DNA of 64,000 nt from CAINFV01 sp964409235 (GTDB lineage Bacteria; Chlamydiota; Chlamydiia; Chlamydiales; FEN-1388): the NCBI GenBank assembly GCA_964409235.1, contig CAYPCN010000001.1:1-64000 (forward strand), read 5' to 3'. Positions 23,483 through 32,874 of the stretch are shown piece after piece. Below the pieces are notes generated by a model that saw only the letters and a list, made by a program, of their open reading frames with translations, made no database searches and was not told where the DNA came from. Each line of letters begins with the position of its first letter. The stretch's first letter is position 1. The translations under genes were made by a program, and so were the position numbers.

Positions 23483-26400
23483 CGAACATCTCCTCCTCTC
23501 GTTAACCACTTCAATTCCATGAGCCCTACCGGCGAAACAATTTCACCAACAATATCAGGAGCCTTTGCGTAGCTCTCCTTTTGATAGAACACAGGGATCA
23601 CCGGCAGTTCATCCATGACCAATGCCTCTGCCTGTTTGAGATATGTCTTCCGCAGTGCCGGATCGCGCGTGTTGTCAGAAAGCTCGAGCAACCGAATGTA
23701 GTCCTCGCTTTCCCATGCTGTTCCATTCATGCTAATATGCTTGTTCTTGAGGAATTGCAGCGTAAACACAGGATCCTGGAACCACGAGAACCATGAGGCA
23801 ATGGCCAGCTGAAAATGCCCACTCGAGATTCGTTGGACACATGCGGTCCAATCGAGAAGGCAAGAGACGACTTGAATGCCAAGAACATTTTTAAGCTGCT
23901 TTTGGAGGATCTTGACCGTCGCCTTGATCGTCGGATCTGGCCAATGACTGATGACTAAAGGGGGATATGACTCTCGAGAGAGTCCCGCCTCTTTGAGTCC
24001 TTCCTCAAACAGCTGGATCGCTGTTATAGGGGCGTTGTCTTCAAATGCCGGCCGCTCTGCCAACGTCATGAAGTCAGGTAACAACGAGAAGGCCGGCGTA
24101 CGATAGAGAGCGTCGCATAGTTCTTGACGGTTGATGGCGTGAGCAATGGCCTTGCGAATCTTGGGAGATCGAAGCTGAGGAAGATCAGTGCGACAAAAGA
24201 GCAAGGTGACACCCCCTCCTTGTTGTTGGATCAGAGTCTCTTTCTTCCTATGGTAGGCGTAACTCTCAGGGGACATGCTTCCAAAGGGATCGCCATACCA
24301 ATCCAATGCTCCTGACTCGAACATGTGAAGCGCCTCTTGCGGGTCTTTAATGATGTGGAATGAGAGACGCTCACTTTGGGCGCCATTAGGGTCCCAATAG
24401 AAAGGATTTTTTTCCAATATAATTTGTGACTTTGGAGTATACGCTTTGAGAAGATAGGGGCCGTTGCATACATATTTTGGCGAGACCTCCAACGCCCAGC
24501 GACGATTGGTGGCACATGCCTTGCAGACAGGCGAAAAAATAGGGTTCGCGGTGAGTTCGAGGAAATACGGAACAGGACGTTCGAGAGTGACTTCTAAGGT
24601 TCTTTTATCCTTGGCAATAATGCCAATATCGCTGAGAGGACACCGGCCAAGATGTGCCTGTTTGGCATTTTTGATCGAGAAAAAGGCGTAGGCATAGGAG
24701 GTTGTAAAGGAGGGCGCGAGCGCCTTCTTGACAGTCCAGACAAAGTCCTCAGCTGTTACTTCAGAGCCGTTCGACCACAGCGAGGGCCGGAGATGGAACG
24801 TATAGGTCTTTTGATCTTCGGAGACCAACACTGAGTCGGCAAGACCATATTCTACATGGCCACTCTTCCCAATTCTCATCAGCCCTTCATACATCTCCCG
24901 AATGACGATCTGCGTTCTCTTATCTCCCCCCACCCTGGGATCTAACGATATGGGCTCGGACTGAAGGTAGAGCCGAATTTCGCCCTGCCCATGAGGAGGG
25001 GGGAGCGGTGGCGGCTCGGCACACAGGTTTTGAGAGCATGTTGCCCATTTGAAATCGACATTTCCGAGATGGGAGACGTAGATATTGCCGACAGCCGTAT
25101 TTTTCAAATACCGAGAGTTGTAATCAAAAACAGGGACAATAGGCATCTCATGCAAAATCATCTCCTCGGCACGTTTAAGGAAGTCTTGCCGAAGGGAAGC
25201 GTCCATCTCAAGCTCAGCCCCATCAAGGAGCTTGGCATATTCTTCGCTCGACCAACGCGAAGAGTTCATAGGACGTGTCTTGGATTTGAAAATCCCTAAG
25301 CTATACAGCGGGTCTTTATACCATGAATACCAAACGCGCCCGAGAATGTCGTGAGAGGAGCCTCCCAGCCGTTCAAAGAACTCATGCCAGCTGACGACGT
25401 CGAGGACGAAGGAAAGCCCAAAAGCATCTTCCCATGCTTTAATAACAGCCTTCGCCATAGTTTTGTGAGGCTCCCGATCATAGATCACCATTTTCAAAGG
25501 CTTGAGGATGGAATCTGTCAGCCCTTGCTCTTCCATCCCCTCTTTGAAGAGGGTGCGGGCAAACTCTAGGTCGAAGTCGAGAGGGCTTTGGCTGTCGAGA
25601 AGCGAAAGAGAAGGAGGGAGAATACTGTGAGAAGGGCGCTCATCGCCAAAAAGATGCTCTTTGATGATGGCTTGCCTGTCTAGAGCATAGGAAAAGGCCC
25701 GCCGTACTTTCGCAGAGCGAAAGGGAGGATGCTGCGTGTTGAACTCATACCACTGCACTGCAGCCATGGGGTTGATATGCACCTGTGGATGGCGTTCCTT
25801 GAAAAGGCACAGTGGTGTTTCTGAGAGAGGCTCTCCAATCCAGTCGAGTTCTCCTTGTTCGAACAGGTGCAGGGCTGCCAGCGGGTCTTCGATGACCTTA
25901 AGGTCAATATGCTCGATCGACACATGCTCTTTGTCCCAGTAGAGGTCGTTTTTTTCGAGCTGAATTCCACTATTGCGCTTCCACGCCGTGAGCTTGAAGG
26001 GGCCGTTGCATACATAGGTGCGATCGCCAAAATAGGCCCATCCTGGATGGGTTTTGTCGAGGTCTTTGCATAGCGGAGAGTAAATCCACAGGCAGCAGAG
26101 TTCCAGAAAATAAGGACAGGGCCTTTCGAGCTCAACGACAAGAACGCGGTCGCTGAGCGAGCGAATGCCTAAGGCATCAGAGGACAGGCGGCCCGCCTTG
26201 ACAAGGCGGGCGTTTAAGATTGGAAGTAGGAGATAATCAAAGACAGTTTGAAATGAGGGCTCGAGAATCTTTTTCCAGGCATATTCGAAGTCGTAGGCCG
26301 TGACAGGTGCGCCATTGGTCCAATACGAAGGCCGGAGGGTAAAAGTATAGGTCCTCCCATCGTTTGAGATGAGAACCTCCTCTGCTATGGCGTGCGTCGG

Positions 26401-28569
26401 ATTGCCGCTCGGGTCTAGCCGCATGAGGCCTTCATACAGCATTTTGATAACGGTGCCCGACACCCTGTCAGTACCAATCCGAGGGTCAAGAGAGCGAATA
26501 GGACGAGAGAGACTCAGGCGAAGAGAGTTCTGCTCTCTCGTCATCTTTCTTGCTCGTATCGCCTCTTCAAGCCATTTGACGACGCTATTGCGCAATTCTT
26601 TATCTTGCGACAGGCAGAGGACAAAGCAGTATTGATGCCCCTCACAACTTGTATGGCAAAGAGCAAACTCGTGCTCTTGCAGCCCGCATGCTTGTCGGGC
26701 GGTAAAGACTTCCTCCTTGGTAAATGAGGGTGGTAGGAGGAACCCAATAAAAAGCTCCTTGGTATATTCCTCGATGAGAAAATGAGGAGGAGGCCTTTGA
26801 TGGATATCCTTGCGAAGCGTCAGAAACTGCCTGAAGACCGTGGCGATATGCTCAGGGCCAAGGATATTCTTCATGAGCGTTGGAGAGAGGGAATGGAACA
26901 GATCCTCAAGACGAGGCAGTTCTTTTATTTCCTCCTTCGTCAGCAGCGGCCGGACATTTTCTAGTAGCTGATGCTGTTGATAGATTAGCCCACCATTTAA
27001 GTCTCGTACCGTCCCAAAGGCCCTTTCAATACAGTGGACGACGGATTCTCTGGCATGAAGAAAGTCCACAGATCGGTCTCGGCGCAAAAAATGCTCTTTT
27101 CGACACTCAACAAGGAGGACAATGCCTTGCTTAAGATGCCTAGTGCGAAGGGTATCGATGATCGAGGATCGGAGAGGAAGGCATCGAGTGCTCTCAGAAG
27201 TGGCAAAGGTAGGAAGAGGGTTCTCTTCCTGCCCCTTCTTGATAACTCTGACAAGCGTGACATGAAATTCTAATGTGCTGTCTGTCTGCCCATGAAACTG
27301 AACGATGACCTGAGGGACTTCTCGCGTGGTGCACACTTGTTGGCTGAGAAGGAGGAAATTGCGCAACAGGTCTTCTTCATTATGAGGGATGTCGATCCGG
27401 CTCATGACCTGTTCTATGGAGGCGGGAAGCTCTTGGTCTAACTCTTTTTTGAGGAGGGCTATCTCGGCACATGTAGGGAGAGATCCATCGCTCTTTTCTA
27501 TTTCTAAGTACAACGAGAGTGTTGGAACATCAGCATATCGATACATGTAAAAGGATCTGGGAACGGCCTCTAAAGAGGGCAGGCAACGTTTACAGGCGAG
27601 GAGGATATGGCGATGGTCAAACTGTTCGTAGGTCGACAACGAGTGCAGAGAGATCACAAGACTGAGCACATTTTTCGTGCCAAACGGAAAATGAAGCGTC
27701 GATCGAAACACCCGGTAGTGAAACCACTTGTCAGTCTTCGCTGGTGACGCATGGCGGACGTGCTTGTCTTTCAGGTACAGATGCGACCGAACGAGTTTGA
27801 GGAGATGCGCCGGCGTTCGTAGCTTGTGGAATTCGGGATCGGTCGCGAGGAGAAATCGTTGGAATTCATTGAGGACATCAAGAGGTGGCGTCGATGCGAG
27901 CCGAGATAGCCATCGCACCAGCTCGTGTCGAAGAGGGAATGCAGTGGTATGAGGCATGCTGGCCAGCGCTGTTGCCATCTGCTGGTAGGCGGCGGGATGC
28001 TTCATGGCGAAGGTAATCTGCTGGCACAGCAATGAGGATTGACAGGCGCACGATGGTTCATGCTCGCTTCCGTCGCTCAAAGGGATACAGCTGTCGACCG
28101 CCTTTTCATCGAACGTAACCGCATTGTACGTAAAAAGGAACGAGTGGCCTGGAAATGCATCAACAGAAAAGGGAATGCGATAGATAGCAAATGAGGAGGG
28201 AGAGAGGTCAGACGGGAGATGAAAGGAGAGTATATCTGGGCTGGACAGAACGATTTCAGGGGAGCTCTCGGTAATACAACGAACGGTGATGCATCGTCCG
28301 CCGCATGACGAAGAACAAAAGACGATAGGAGTTCCCTCTCGTAGATGGCGAAGGCCACCCTCGAGCATCTCCTCTATTACGTTTCGGTATTCGCTCTCAC
28401 CAGGAGCAGTGGTGGGGAAGGAGATGCGCAGCCTCTTTCGTTCTTTGCGCTGCACAGAGAGGGGGGTGACATGCAAGGAGAGCGCGTCGGACGGATCGTC
28501 GTTCCTCCTAAGGCAATCTGGGAGTGGGTGAAGACTTGCCGTCTTCTTTTCTACATCCATCAGACTCAT
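23479..28569 (-). CDS. Giant fusion: unknown N-terminal half plus two OppA-type binding modules
   Basis: About 1696 residues from ATG 28569 (a TTG at 28581 is also in frame; neither has a strong ribosome binding site). Residues 1-680 are unrecognised, rich in Leu, His, Cys and Arg, with no signal peptide or membrane segment. Residues about 686-1177 form one family 5 solute-binding module (SLDPRIGTDRVSGTVIKML, YTFTLRPSYWTNG, VCNGPF). A Pro-rich linker (EPPPLPPPHGQG) leads to a second module, about 1195-1696 (SLDPRVGGDKRTQIVIREM, VCNGPY, IRKAIAHAINRQELC). The frame is intact throughout. Two binding modules in one chain, and without a visible export signal, is very unusual for this family. The stop overlaps the next oppA start as ATGA. 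A strong promoter lies at 28682-28710. Confidence 0.88.
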   Translation of the reverse strand: MSLMDVEKKTASLHPLPDCLRRNDDPSDALSLHVTPLSVQRKERKRLRISFPTTAPGESEYRNVIEEMLEGGLRHLREGTPIVFCSSSCGGRCITVRCITESSPEIVLSSPDILSFHLPSDLSPSSFAIYRIPFSVDAFPGHSFLFTYNAVTFDEKAVDSCIPLSDGSEHEPSCACQSSLLCQQITFAMKHPAAYQQMATALASMPHTTAFPLRHELVRWLSRLASTPPLDVLNEFQRFLLATDPEFHKLRTPAHLLKLVRSHLYLKDKHVRHASPAKTDKWFHYRVFRSTLHFPFGTKNVLSLVISLHSLSTYEQFDHRHILLACKRCLPSLEAVPRSFYMYRYADVPTLSLYLEIEKSDGSLPTCAEIALLKKELDQELPASIEQVMSRIDIPHNEEDLLRNFLLLSQQVCTTREVPQVIVQFHGQTDSTLEFHVTLVRVIKKGQEENPLPTFATSESTRCLPLRSSIIDTLRTRHLKQGIVLLVECRKEHFLRRDRSVDFLHARESVVHCIERAFGTVRDLNGGLIYQQHQLLENVRPLLTKEEIKELPRLEDLFHSLSPTLMKNILGPEHIATVFRQFLTLRKDIHQRPPPHFLIEEYTKELFIGFLLPPSFTKEEVFTARQACGLQEHEFALCHTSCEGHQYCFVLCLSQDKELRNSVVKWLEEAIRARKMTREQNSLRLSLSRPIRSLDPRIGTDRVSGTVIKMLYEGLMRLDPSGNPTHAIAEEVLISNDGRTYTFTLRPSYWTNGAPVTAYDFEYAWKKILEPSFQTVFDYLLLPILNARLVKAGRLSSDALGIRSLSDRVLVVELERPCPYFLELCCLWIYSPLCKDLDKTHPGWAYFGDRTYVCNGPFKLTAWKRNSGIQLEKNDLYWDKEHVSIEHIDLKVIEDPLAALHLFEQGELDWIGEPLSETPLCLFKERHPQVHINPMAAVQWYEFNTQHPPFRSAKVRRAFSYALDRQAIIKEHLFGDERPSHSILPPSLSLLDSQSPLDFDLEFARTLFKEGMEEQGLTDSILKPLKMVIYDREPHKTMAKAVIKAWEDAFGLSFVLDVVSWHEFFERLGGSSHDILGRVWYSWYKDPLYSLGIFKSKTRPMNSSRWSSEEYAKLLDGAELEMDASLRQDFLKRAEEMILHEMPIVPVFDYNSRYLKNTAVGNIYVSHLGNVDFKWATCSQNLCAEPPPLPPPHGQGEIRLYLQSEPISLDPRVGGDKRTQIVIREMYEGLMRIGKSGHVEYGLADSVLVSEDQKTYTFHLRPSLWSNGSEVTAEDFVWTVKKALAPSFTTSYAYAFFSIKNAKQAHLGRCPLSDIGIIAKDKRTLEVTLERPVPYFLELTANPIFSPVCKACATNRRWALEVSPKYVCNGPYLLKAYTPKSQIILEKNPFYWDPNGAQSERLSFHIIKDPQEALHMFESGALDWYGDPFGSMSPESYAYHRKKETLIQQQGGGVTLLFCRTDLPQLRSPKIRKAIAHAINRQELCDALYRTPAFSLLPDFMTLAERPAFEDNAPITAIQLFEEGLKEAGLSRESYPPLVISHWPDPTIKATVKILQKQLKNVLGIQVVSCLLDWTACVQRISSGHFQLAIASWFSWFQDPVFTLQFLKNKHISMNGTAWESEDYIRLLELSDNTRDPALRKTYLKQAEALVMDELPVIPVFYQKESYAKAPDIVGEIVSPVGLMELKWLTRGGDVR

Positions 28570-28681
28570 TACATTCCACAAAAAAGCCCGTCTTCCACGA
28601 ATAAAAAAACTAAGGACAGCATTTCCCGTTTTCTCTTTTTGATGCGGAATTTCCGGGACTGGCTGAACTAAGACAGGTACG

Positions 28682-28710
28682 TTGATACATCACGAACGTA
28701 GGGATGTCAA
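28682..28710 (-). promoter_or_regulatory. Strong promoter for the oppA operon
   Basis: On the minus strand a perfect TTGACA (28710-28705) is 17 bases from TATCAA (28687-28682). Predicted initiation near 28675 leaves a leader of about 105 bases before ATG 28569. An imperfect hairpin (TTTAACC..CGGTTTAAA) at about 28714-28738 covers the end of the preceding glycosyltransferase gene and may act as its terminator. Confidence 0.6.
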
Positions 28711-28727
28711 CGAGTTTAAACCGAGGG

Positions 28728-30197
28728 TTAAAACTTGTTCGACATCTGGGGCTTCTTCCCGTTGTAGTTTTGACAGGCGATGAGGATCATCAGACGGACA
28801 GCGTTTCCCGTGGGAGAGAGCAGAGGACGGACGATGGGCTTGGAGAGGTGAGAGAAGTACGGAACGAGGTCCCGGCGGAAGGTCTTTAGCCTATGTTTCA
28901 GAGACCTTTTATCTGCGATGGGAATGATAGAAACGAACCATCCATTTTTTCCAACACATTCAGCGTCCATGCCCGGCCAATAGCAGAATTGGTTATTCCG
29001 AAGCCCATGGAGATTGAAGAAATAGGCTTTATGCTGGCCCGGGCCGTACGCCCATAGCTGGCTCGTCGTTTGGTAGCGGTCGGAAAAGAGAAATGCTGAG
29101 CCAGGCGTATACCCCTCCTCGGAGAGGACGCCGGCAATTTGATTATTGCCCATCCCCTGTTTAAACGGGCAGAGGTGAAGCGCTGCTGCCCCAAAGTAGG
29201 GCGTTGTCAGCGCCACGGCTTGCATGAGCAATGCCACGAGGATGGCAACCGTATACGGTTGCTGTTTCCATGCAGGGCGCTGGGCAAGACAAACCCCTAC
29301 CAGGGGAAAGAACATCGCTTGGGCGAGCACCGCCCAGTTGCCTTGCACCTTCCGAGTGCAGGCGATGGCGAGCAGCCCCAGCCAGATACTACCGATGATG
29401 AGCGAGAGCAGACGGACCTTCTGGTCTTTGGATCCCAGAGACGGAAGGGCGAGAAGAAAAAAGCCAGGAGTGATAAGGGCGATGCCGGCGAGCAGGAAGG
29501 AGACGGGGTTGGGGATGGTCGCATGGGTGCAAGCAAGCGTCGCCCCCACATGGCGGAATGTCGTCCAATCATGGGCGTAGTTCCACAGCACGGTTGGAAG
29601 GAGGCCGAAAAGTGAAATGGCAATGCCTCCCAAAAACGCAAGAACATGCTTCCGCCGCCATATCAATTCGACGGCAAAGACAATCCAGAGGCTATAGATC
29701 ATCCACTTCCACAGAGCTCCAATGGCAATGCATACGCCGACAGCGGCATAGCGCGATGGGCGGTCAAAGAGGACGAGGTACCACCACACGCTGCACAGGG
29801 CAAGAAGCACCATGCCAGCATCCGTAGTGGCAAGGAAGCTTGTGGCAAAGCCCATAGGAGAGAGGATAAACGCTGTGGCAGCACACCAGCTGGCATGATG
29901 GTCATCGACGAGGCAGAGGACGATCTTCCTGATGACGAGAGCGGAGGCAATGGGCATCAGGAGGGCAATGAACCGCACGCCAAGCTCTGTTGCCCCAAAC
30001 AAGGATGTGCCAGCGGCAATCTGCCAAGCGATAGCAGGGGGCTTGCTATAGTAGCCGATGTCAAGGTTCTGGCTCCATGTCCAATATTGCGCCTCATCGG
30101 GCATCAGGCCGATGCTCGCCGTGAAGAGAAAGACGAGGAGAAGAACGCGCGAAAAGAAGCACGCGGCAACAAACGCTGAGCGAGTGTTGAGGTTCAT
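28728..30197 (-). CDS. GT83/ArnT-like dolichyl-phosphate-mannose-type glycosyltransferase
   Basis: 488 residues from ATG 30197, which forms ATGA with the sdhB stop. Integral membrane enzyme of the PMT/ArnT clan that transfers a sugar from a polyprenyl phosphate carrier on the periplasmic side of the inner membrane. The first loop has the diagnostic DEAQYWTWSQNLDIGYYSKP motif with the catalytic-type acidic residues, after one membrane helix; about ten to twelve further hydrophobic helices follow to residue 370, then a soluble tail of about 110 residues. ArnT itself adds aminoarabinose to lipid A; the acceptor here is unknown, and lipid A or a surface glycan are guesses. Coupling to the succinate dehydrogenase operon is probably positional rather than functional. 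Confidence 0.85.
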   Translation of the reverse strand: MNLNTRSAFVAACFFSRVLLLVFLFTASIGLMPDEAQYWTWSQNLDIGYYSKPPAIAWQIAAGTSLFGATELGVRFIALLMPIASALVIRKIVLCLVDDHHASWCAATAFILSPMGFATSFLATTDAGMVLLALCSVWWYLVLFDRPSRYAAVGVCIAIGALWKWMIYSLWIVFAVELIWRRKHVLAFLGGIAISLFGLLPTVLWNYAHDWTTFRHVGATLACTHATIPNPVSFLLAGIALITPGFFLLALPSLGSKDQKVRLLSLIIGSIWLGLLAIACTRKVQGNWAVLAQAMFFPLVGVCLAQRPAWKQQPYTVAILVALLMQAVALTTPYFGAAALHLCPFKQGMGNNQIAGVLSEEGYTPGSAFLFSDRYQTTSQLWAYGPGQHKAYFFNLHGLRNNQFCYWPGMDAECVGKNGWFVSIIPIADKRSLKHRLKTFRRDLVPYFSHLSKPIVRPLLSPTGNAVRLMILIACQNYNGKKPQMSNKF

Positions 30198-30961
30198 AGA
30201 AACCTCTCGGGCTGTCCAAAGAGATCGCGGACGGCCTGTTCTGTCGTATCGCGGTACGCTGCGGCGATCGCATCGGTGAGGGGGATCTTCTTTGGACATA
30301 CGCGTACACAGTTTTGAGCATTGCCACAGCCAGCAACACCGCCATCTTGTTGGAGAAAGCGCGCGCGGTCAGGATGGAGGATGCGCGCTGTCGGGTGGAT
30401 AGAAAAGAGGCGGAATTGACCAATGGCGGCGGGACCTATGAACGATGAATGGGCATTGAACTGAGGGCAGCCTTCGAGGCAGCAGCCGCAGGTCATGCAG
30501 GTGGAATGGCGGTACATAACCCCTTGCTGGACTTGCGTGACATCAGGCCCTGGGCCCGCGCGATAATAGTCGTCAACTTCGACCCACGCTTGAAGGTCTT
30601 TGAGATGCGAAAACATGACGGAACGGTCGACATGGAGGTCGCGGATGAGAGGGAATTTCGAAAAGGGCGCCAAGGTGATGATCGGAGAGCCTGTCCTCTT
30701 AATGATGGCGCTGACCATCGCGCTGCACGCCTGGCATGGAAAGCCGTTGATGAGCATAGAGCAAGAGCCGCAAACCTCCTCGAGGCAGCCAGACTCCCAG
30801 ATAACAGGTGTCGTCGGGACGCCTTGCAAGGTGATAGGGTTCTTCTGGATTTCCATGAGGGCGGCAATAACATTCAAGCCAGGCCTGAATTCGATGGAAA
30901 ACTGCTCCCAGTATTGGTGCCCAGGAACCCCGCGCAAAATGTTGAGGATGACCTGTTCCAT
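30194..30961 (-). CDS. sdhB: Succinate dehydrogenase iron-sulfur subunit
   Basis: 255 residues, AAGGAG six bases before ATG 30961. It carries electrons from the FAD of SdhA to the quinone site in SdhC through three clusters: the [2Fe-2S] ligands are in ESGCLEEVCGSC...PCQAC, and the two further clusters lie in CMTCGCCLEGCPQ and CGNAQNCVRVCPKKIP. The arrangement is that of the Bacillus/chlamydial type (class B) complex. Nine bases downstream of sdhA; its stop overlaps the glycosyltransferase start. Order sdhC-sdhA-sdhB matches CT593-CT591. Confidence 0.97.
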   Translation of the reverse strand: MEQVILNILRGVPGHQYWEQFSIEFRPGLNVIAALMEIQKNPITLQGVPTTPVIWESGCLEEVCGSCSMLINGFPCQACSAMVSAIIKRTGSPIITLAPFSKFPLIRDLHVDRSVMFSHLKDLQAWVEVDDYYRAGPGPDVTQVQQGVMYRHSTCMTCGCCLEGCPQFNAHSSFIGPAAIGQFRLFSIHPTARILHPDRARFLQQDGGVAGCGNAQNCVRVCPKKIPLTDAIAAAYRDTTEQAVRDLFGQPERFL

Positions 30962-30970
30962 AGCAACTCC

Positions 30971-32857
30971 TTATAGAGGAAGCTCTAATGATACTGGAAG
31001 TCCCTCAAAATGGGGGATGGACTTCGCTGCGACGGTATAATCGCGTTGCGTGGGAGTAAGATACCGGCAGTCCACGGGTTTATAGGTGAAAATAGGGGTG
31101 TCCGGTCGATACTCAGCGATCGTGGTTTTCAACCACTCTGCATCATTGCGCTCTGGGAAGTCCGTTGTAAAATGGCCACCGCGTGACTCATTGCGAAGCA
31201 GCGCCCCCTTTGTTATGACAATCGCAATTTCCAGCATGCTTTCAAACTCATGGGCAAACTGTAGGGTCTGGTTGATCGTTGTCGTTTGCGTGTCGCTGAG
31301 CGTAATAGACCGAGAGCGCTCGCGGATTTCGTAGATTTTCTCGAGCGTAGCAGCAAGGTCGGCAGTATTCCTCTTCACCGTCACATGGCGAACGAGCCAG
31401 TCGGCGAGCTCTTCATGCAGCTGGTGGATGTTTTCAGGTCCTGACCTGGAGATGATTTCTTGACGCTTTTGCTCTTCGATCGTTACAGCAGCATTGAGAA
31501 CAGAAGATGGTGCAGGACGGAGAGGGAACGTCTGTAGGTATCGTGGTATTTCCTCTGCAGCTACAAGGCCGCCGAACATGGCGGAGAGAAGAGAATTGGC
31601 TCCAAGGCGGTTGGCGCCGTGGTACTCGAAGTCTGCCTCTCCGATGACAAAGCAGCCCGGGATATTCGTCATCTGGCGGAACCGTGCCAGGCGGTCAGGA
31701 TCTTCCTGCGCTGGCCAGTCGACGTAGGCGCCGCCCATCGTATAGTGTACGGCGGGGAAGATGCGCATGGGGACATGTTTAGGGTCGTCGCCAGTGAACT
31801 TTCGGTAGAGGTCGAGAACGGCTTCGAGGCGGATGAGATTAGCCTTCGGCAGGTGGCGGATATCGAGAAACACGTAGTGCGAGCCCTCAATGCCGAGGCC
31901 CATTTCGCAGAGGCGAAGAATCTCTCGCGAAGCAATGTCGCGAGGGACGAGATTGCCATAGGCAGGATAGAGCTCTTCGAGAAAATACCATGGCTCTCCC
32001 GTCGTGCCACATGGGATGACACGGCCATCAGGCGTAGAAATCGTTTTCGAGCTGTCGCCATATGTCCAGATCCGCCCCCCCTCGCCGCGAACGGACTCTG
32101 AGATAAGCCTGAGCTTGTCCTCTCCAGAGATGGCCGTTGGATGGATCTGGATGAACTCTCCGTTGGCGTAGAGCATGCCCTGCATGAAAAGGCGCCCAAT
32201 AGCCGCTCCTGTACAGGTGGTAGAATTCGTGGATTTTCTGAAGATGCCTCCGATCCCTCCGGTTGCGACAACAATGACATCAGCGCTACGAGCTATGAGC
32301 TCGTTGGTGTAGATATCTCTCATGACGATGCCCACAGCCCTGCCGCTCTCATCGCGTATTAAGCGGAGGAATTCGTGGTGTTCGTGGCGTACGACCCTCT
32401 GATGGGCCTCCTGGTAGCGAACTTGCTCGTCAACAGTGTAGACGACCTGCTGCCCTGTCGTAGAACCGCAGAAAAGAGTTCGCGAGAACAACGTTCCTCC
32501 AAAATGCCGAGCATCGAGCTTCCCTTCCGCTGTTCTATTAAAAGGGCAGCCCATCCTCGCCAACAGATTGAGCATGTGAGGGGCCGTCATGCACATCATG
32601 ACAACTGGCGGCTGGTCAGCAAGGAAGTCTCCCCCTTTGATCGTCTCATAGGCATGGATGAGGGGGGAGTCGCCCTCGTTCTTGCTGTCGAGAGCCGCAT
32701 TCATCCCGCCCTGAGCGCAGACAGAGTGAGACCGCCTCGCATTGTTCAGGCAGACGAGATCGACGATGATGCCTTGCGCTGCCAGCTTCATCGTGCAGGT
32801 CAGACCGGCAAGGCCGCCGCCAATGACAAGAGCACGAAATGGTGTAGTACGGTCCAT
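30971..32857 (-). CDS. sdhA: Succinate dehydrogenase flavoprotein subunit
   Basis: 628 residues from ATG 32857 (AAGGGG upstream); a longer open frame to 33079 only overlaps sdhC in another frame. The protein oxidises succinate to fumarate in the TCA cycle and passes electrons to SdhB. Signatures: dinucleotide-binding VIGGGLAGL near the start, SHSVCAQGGMNAAL with the histidine that covalently binds FAD, HPTAI and RGEGGRIW in the substrate-binding cap region, and FFGG-type FAD contacts near the C terminus (GANRLGANSLLSAMFGG). The C-terminal helical domain is present. Complete, no frameshift. Lies 17 bases after sdhC in the operon. Confidence 0.96.
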   Translation of the reverse strand: MDRTTPFRALVIGGGLAGLTCTMKLAAQGIIVDLVCLNNARRSHSVCAQGGMNAALDSKNEGDSPLIHAYETIKGGDFLADQPPVVMMCMTAPHMLNLLARMGCPFNRTAEGKLDARHFGGTLFSRTLFCGSTTGQQVVYTVDEQVRYQEAHQRVVRHEHHEFLRLIRDESGRAVGIVMRDIYTNELIARSADVIVVATGGIGGIFRKSTNSTTCTGAAIGRLFMQGMLYANGEFIQIHPTAISGEDKLRLISESVRGEGGRIWTYGDSSKTISTPDGRVIPCGTTGEPWYFLEELYPAYGNLVPRDIASREILRLCEMGLGIEGSHYVFLDIRHLPKANLIRLEAVLDLYRKFTGDDPKHVPMRIFPAVHYTMGGAYVDWPAQEDPDRLARFRQMTNIPGCFVIGEADFEYHGANRLGANSLLSAMFGGLVAAEEIPRYLQTFPLRPAPSSVLNAAVTIEEQKRQEIISRSGPENIHQLHEELADWLVRHVTVKRNTADLAATLEKIYEIRERSRSITLSDTQTTTINQTLQFAHEFESMLEIAIVITKGALLRNESRGGHFTTDFPERNDAEWLKTTIAEYRPDTPIFTYKPVDCRYLTPTQRDYTVAAKSIPHFEGLPVSLELPL

Positions 32858-32874
32858 ATATCCCCTTGGTACAT

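Noticed and set aside
29646..30179. 177-codon plus-strand ORF inside the GT83 gene
   Set aside because: Antisense to hydrophobic helices, which produces a polar Glu/Lys/Arg-rich shadow; no independent support.
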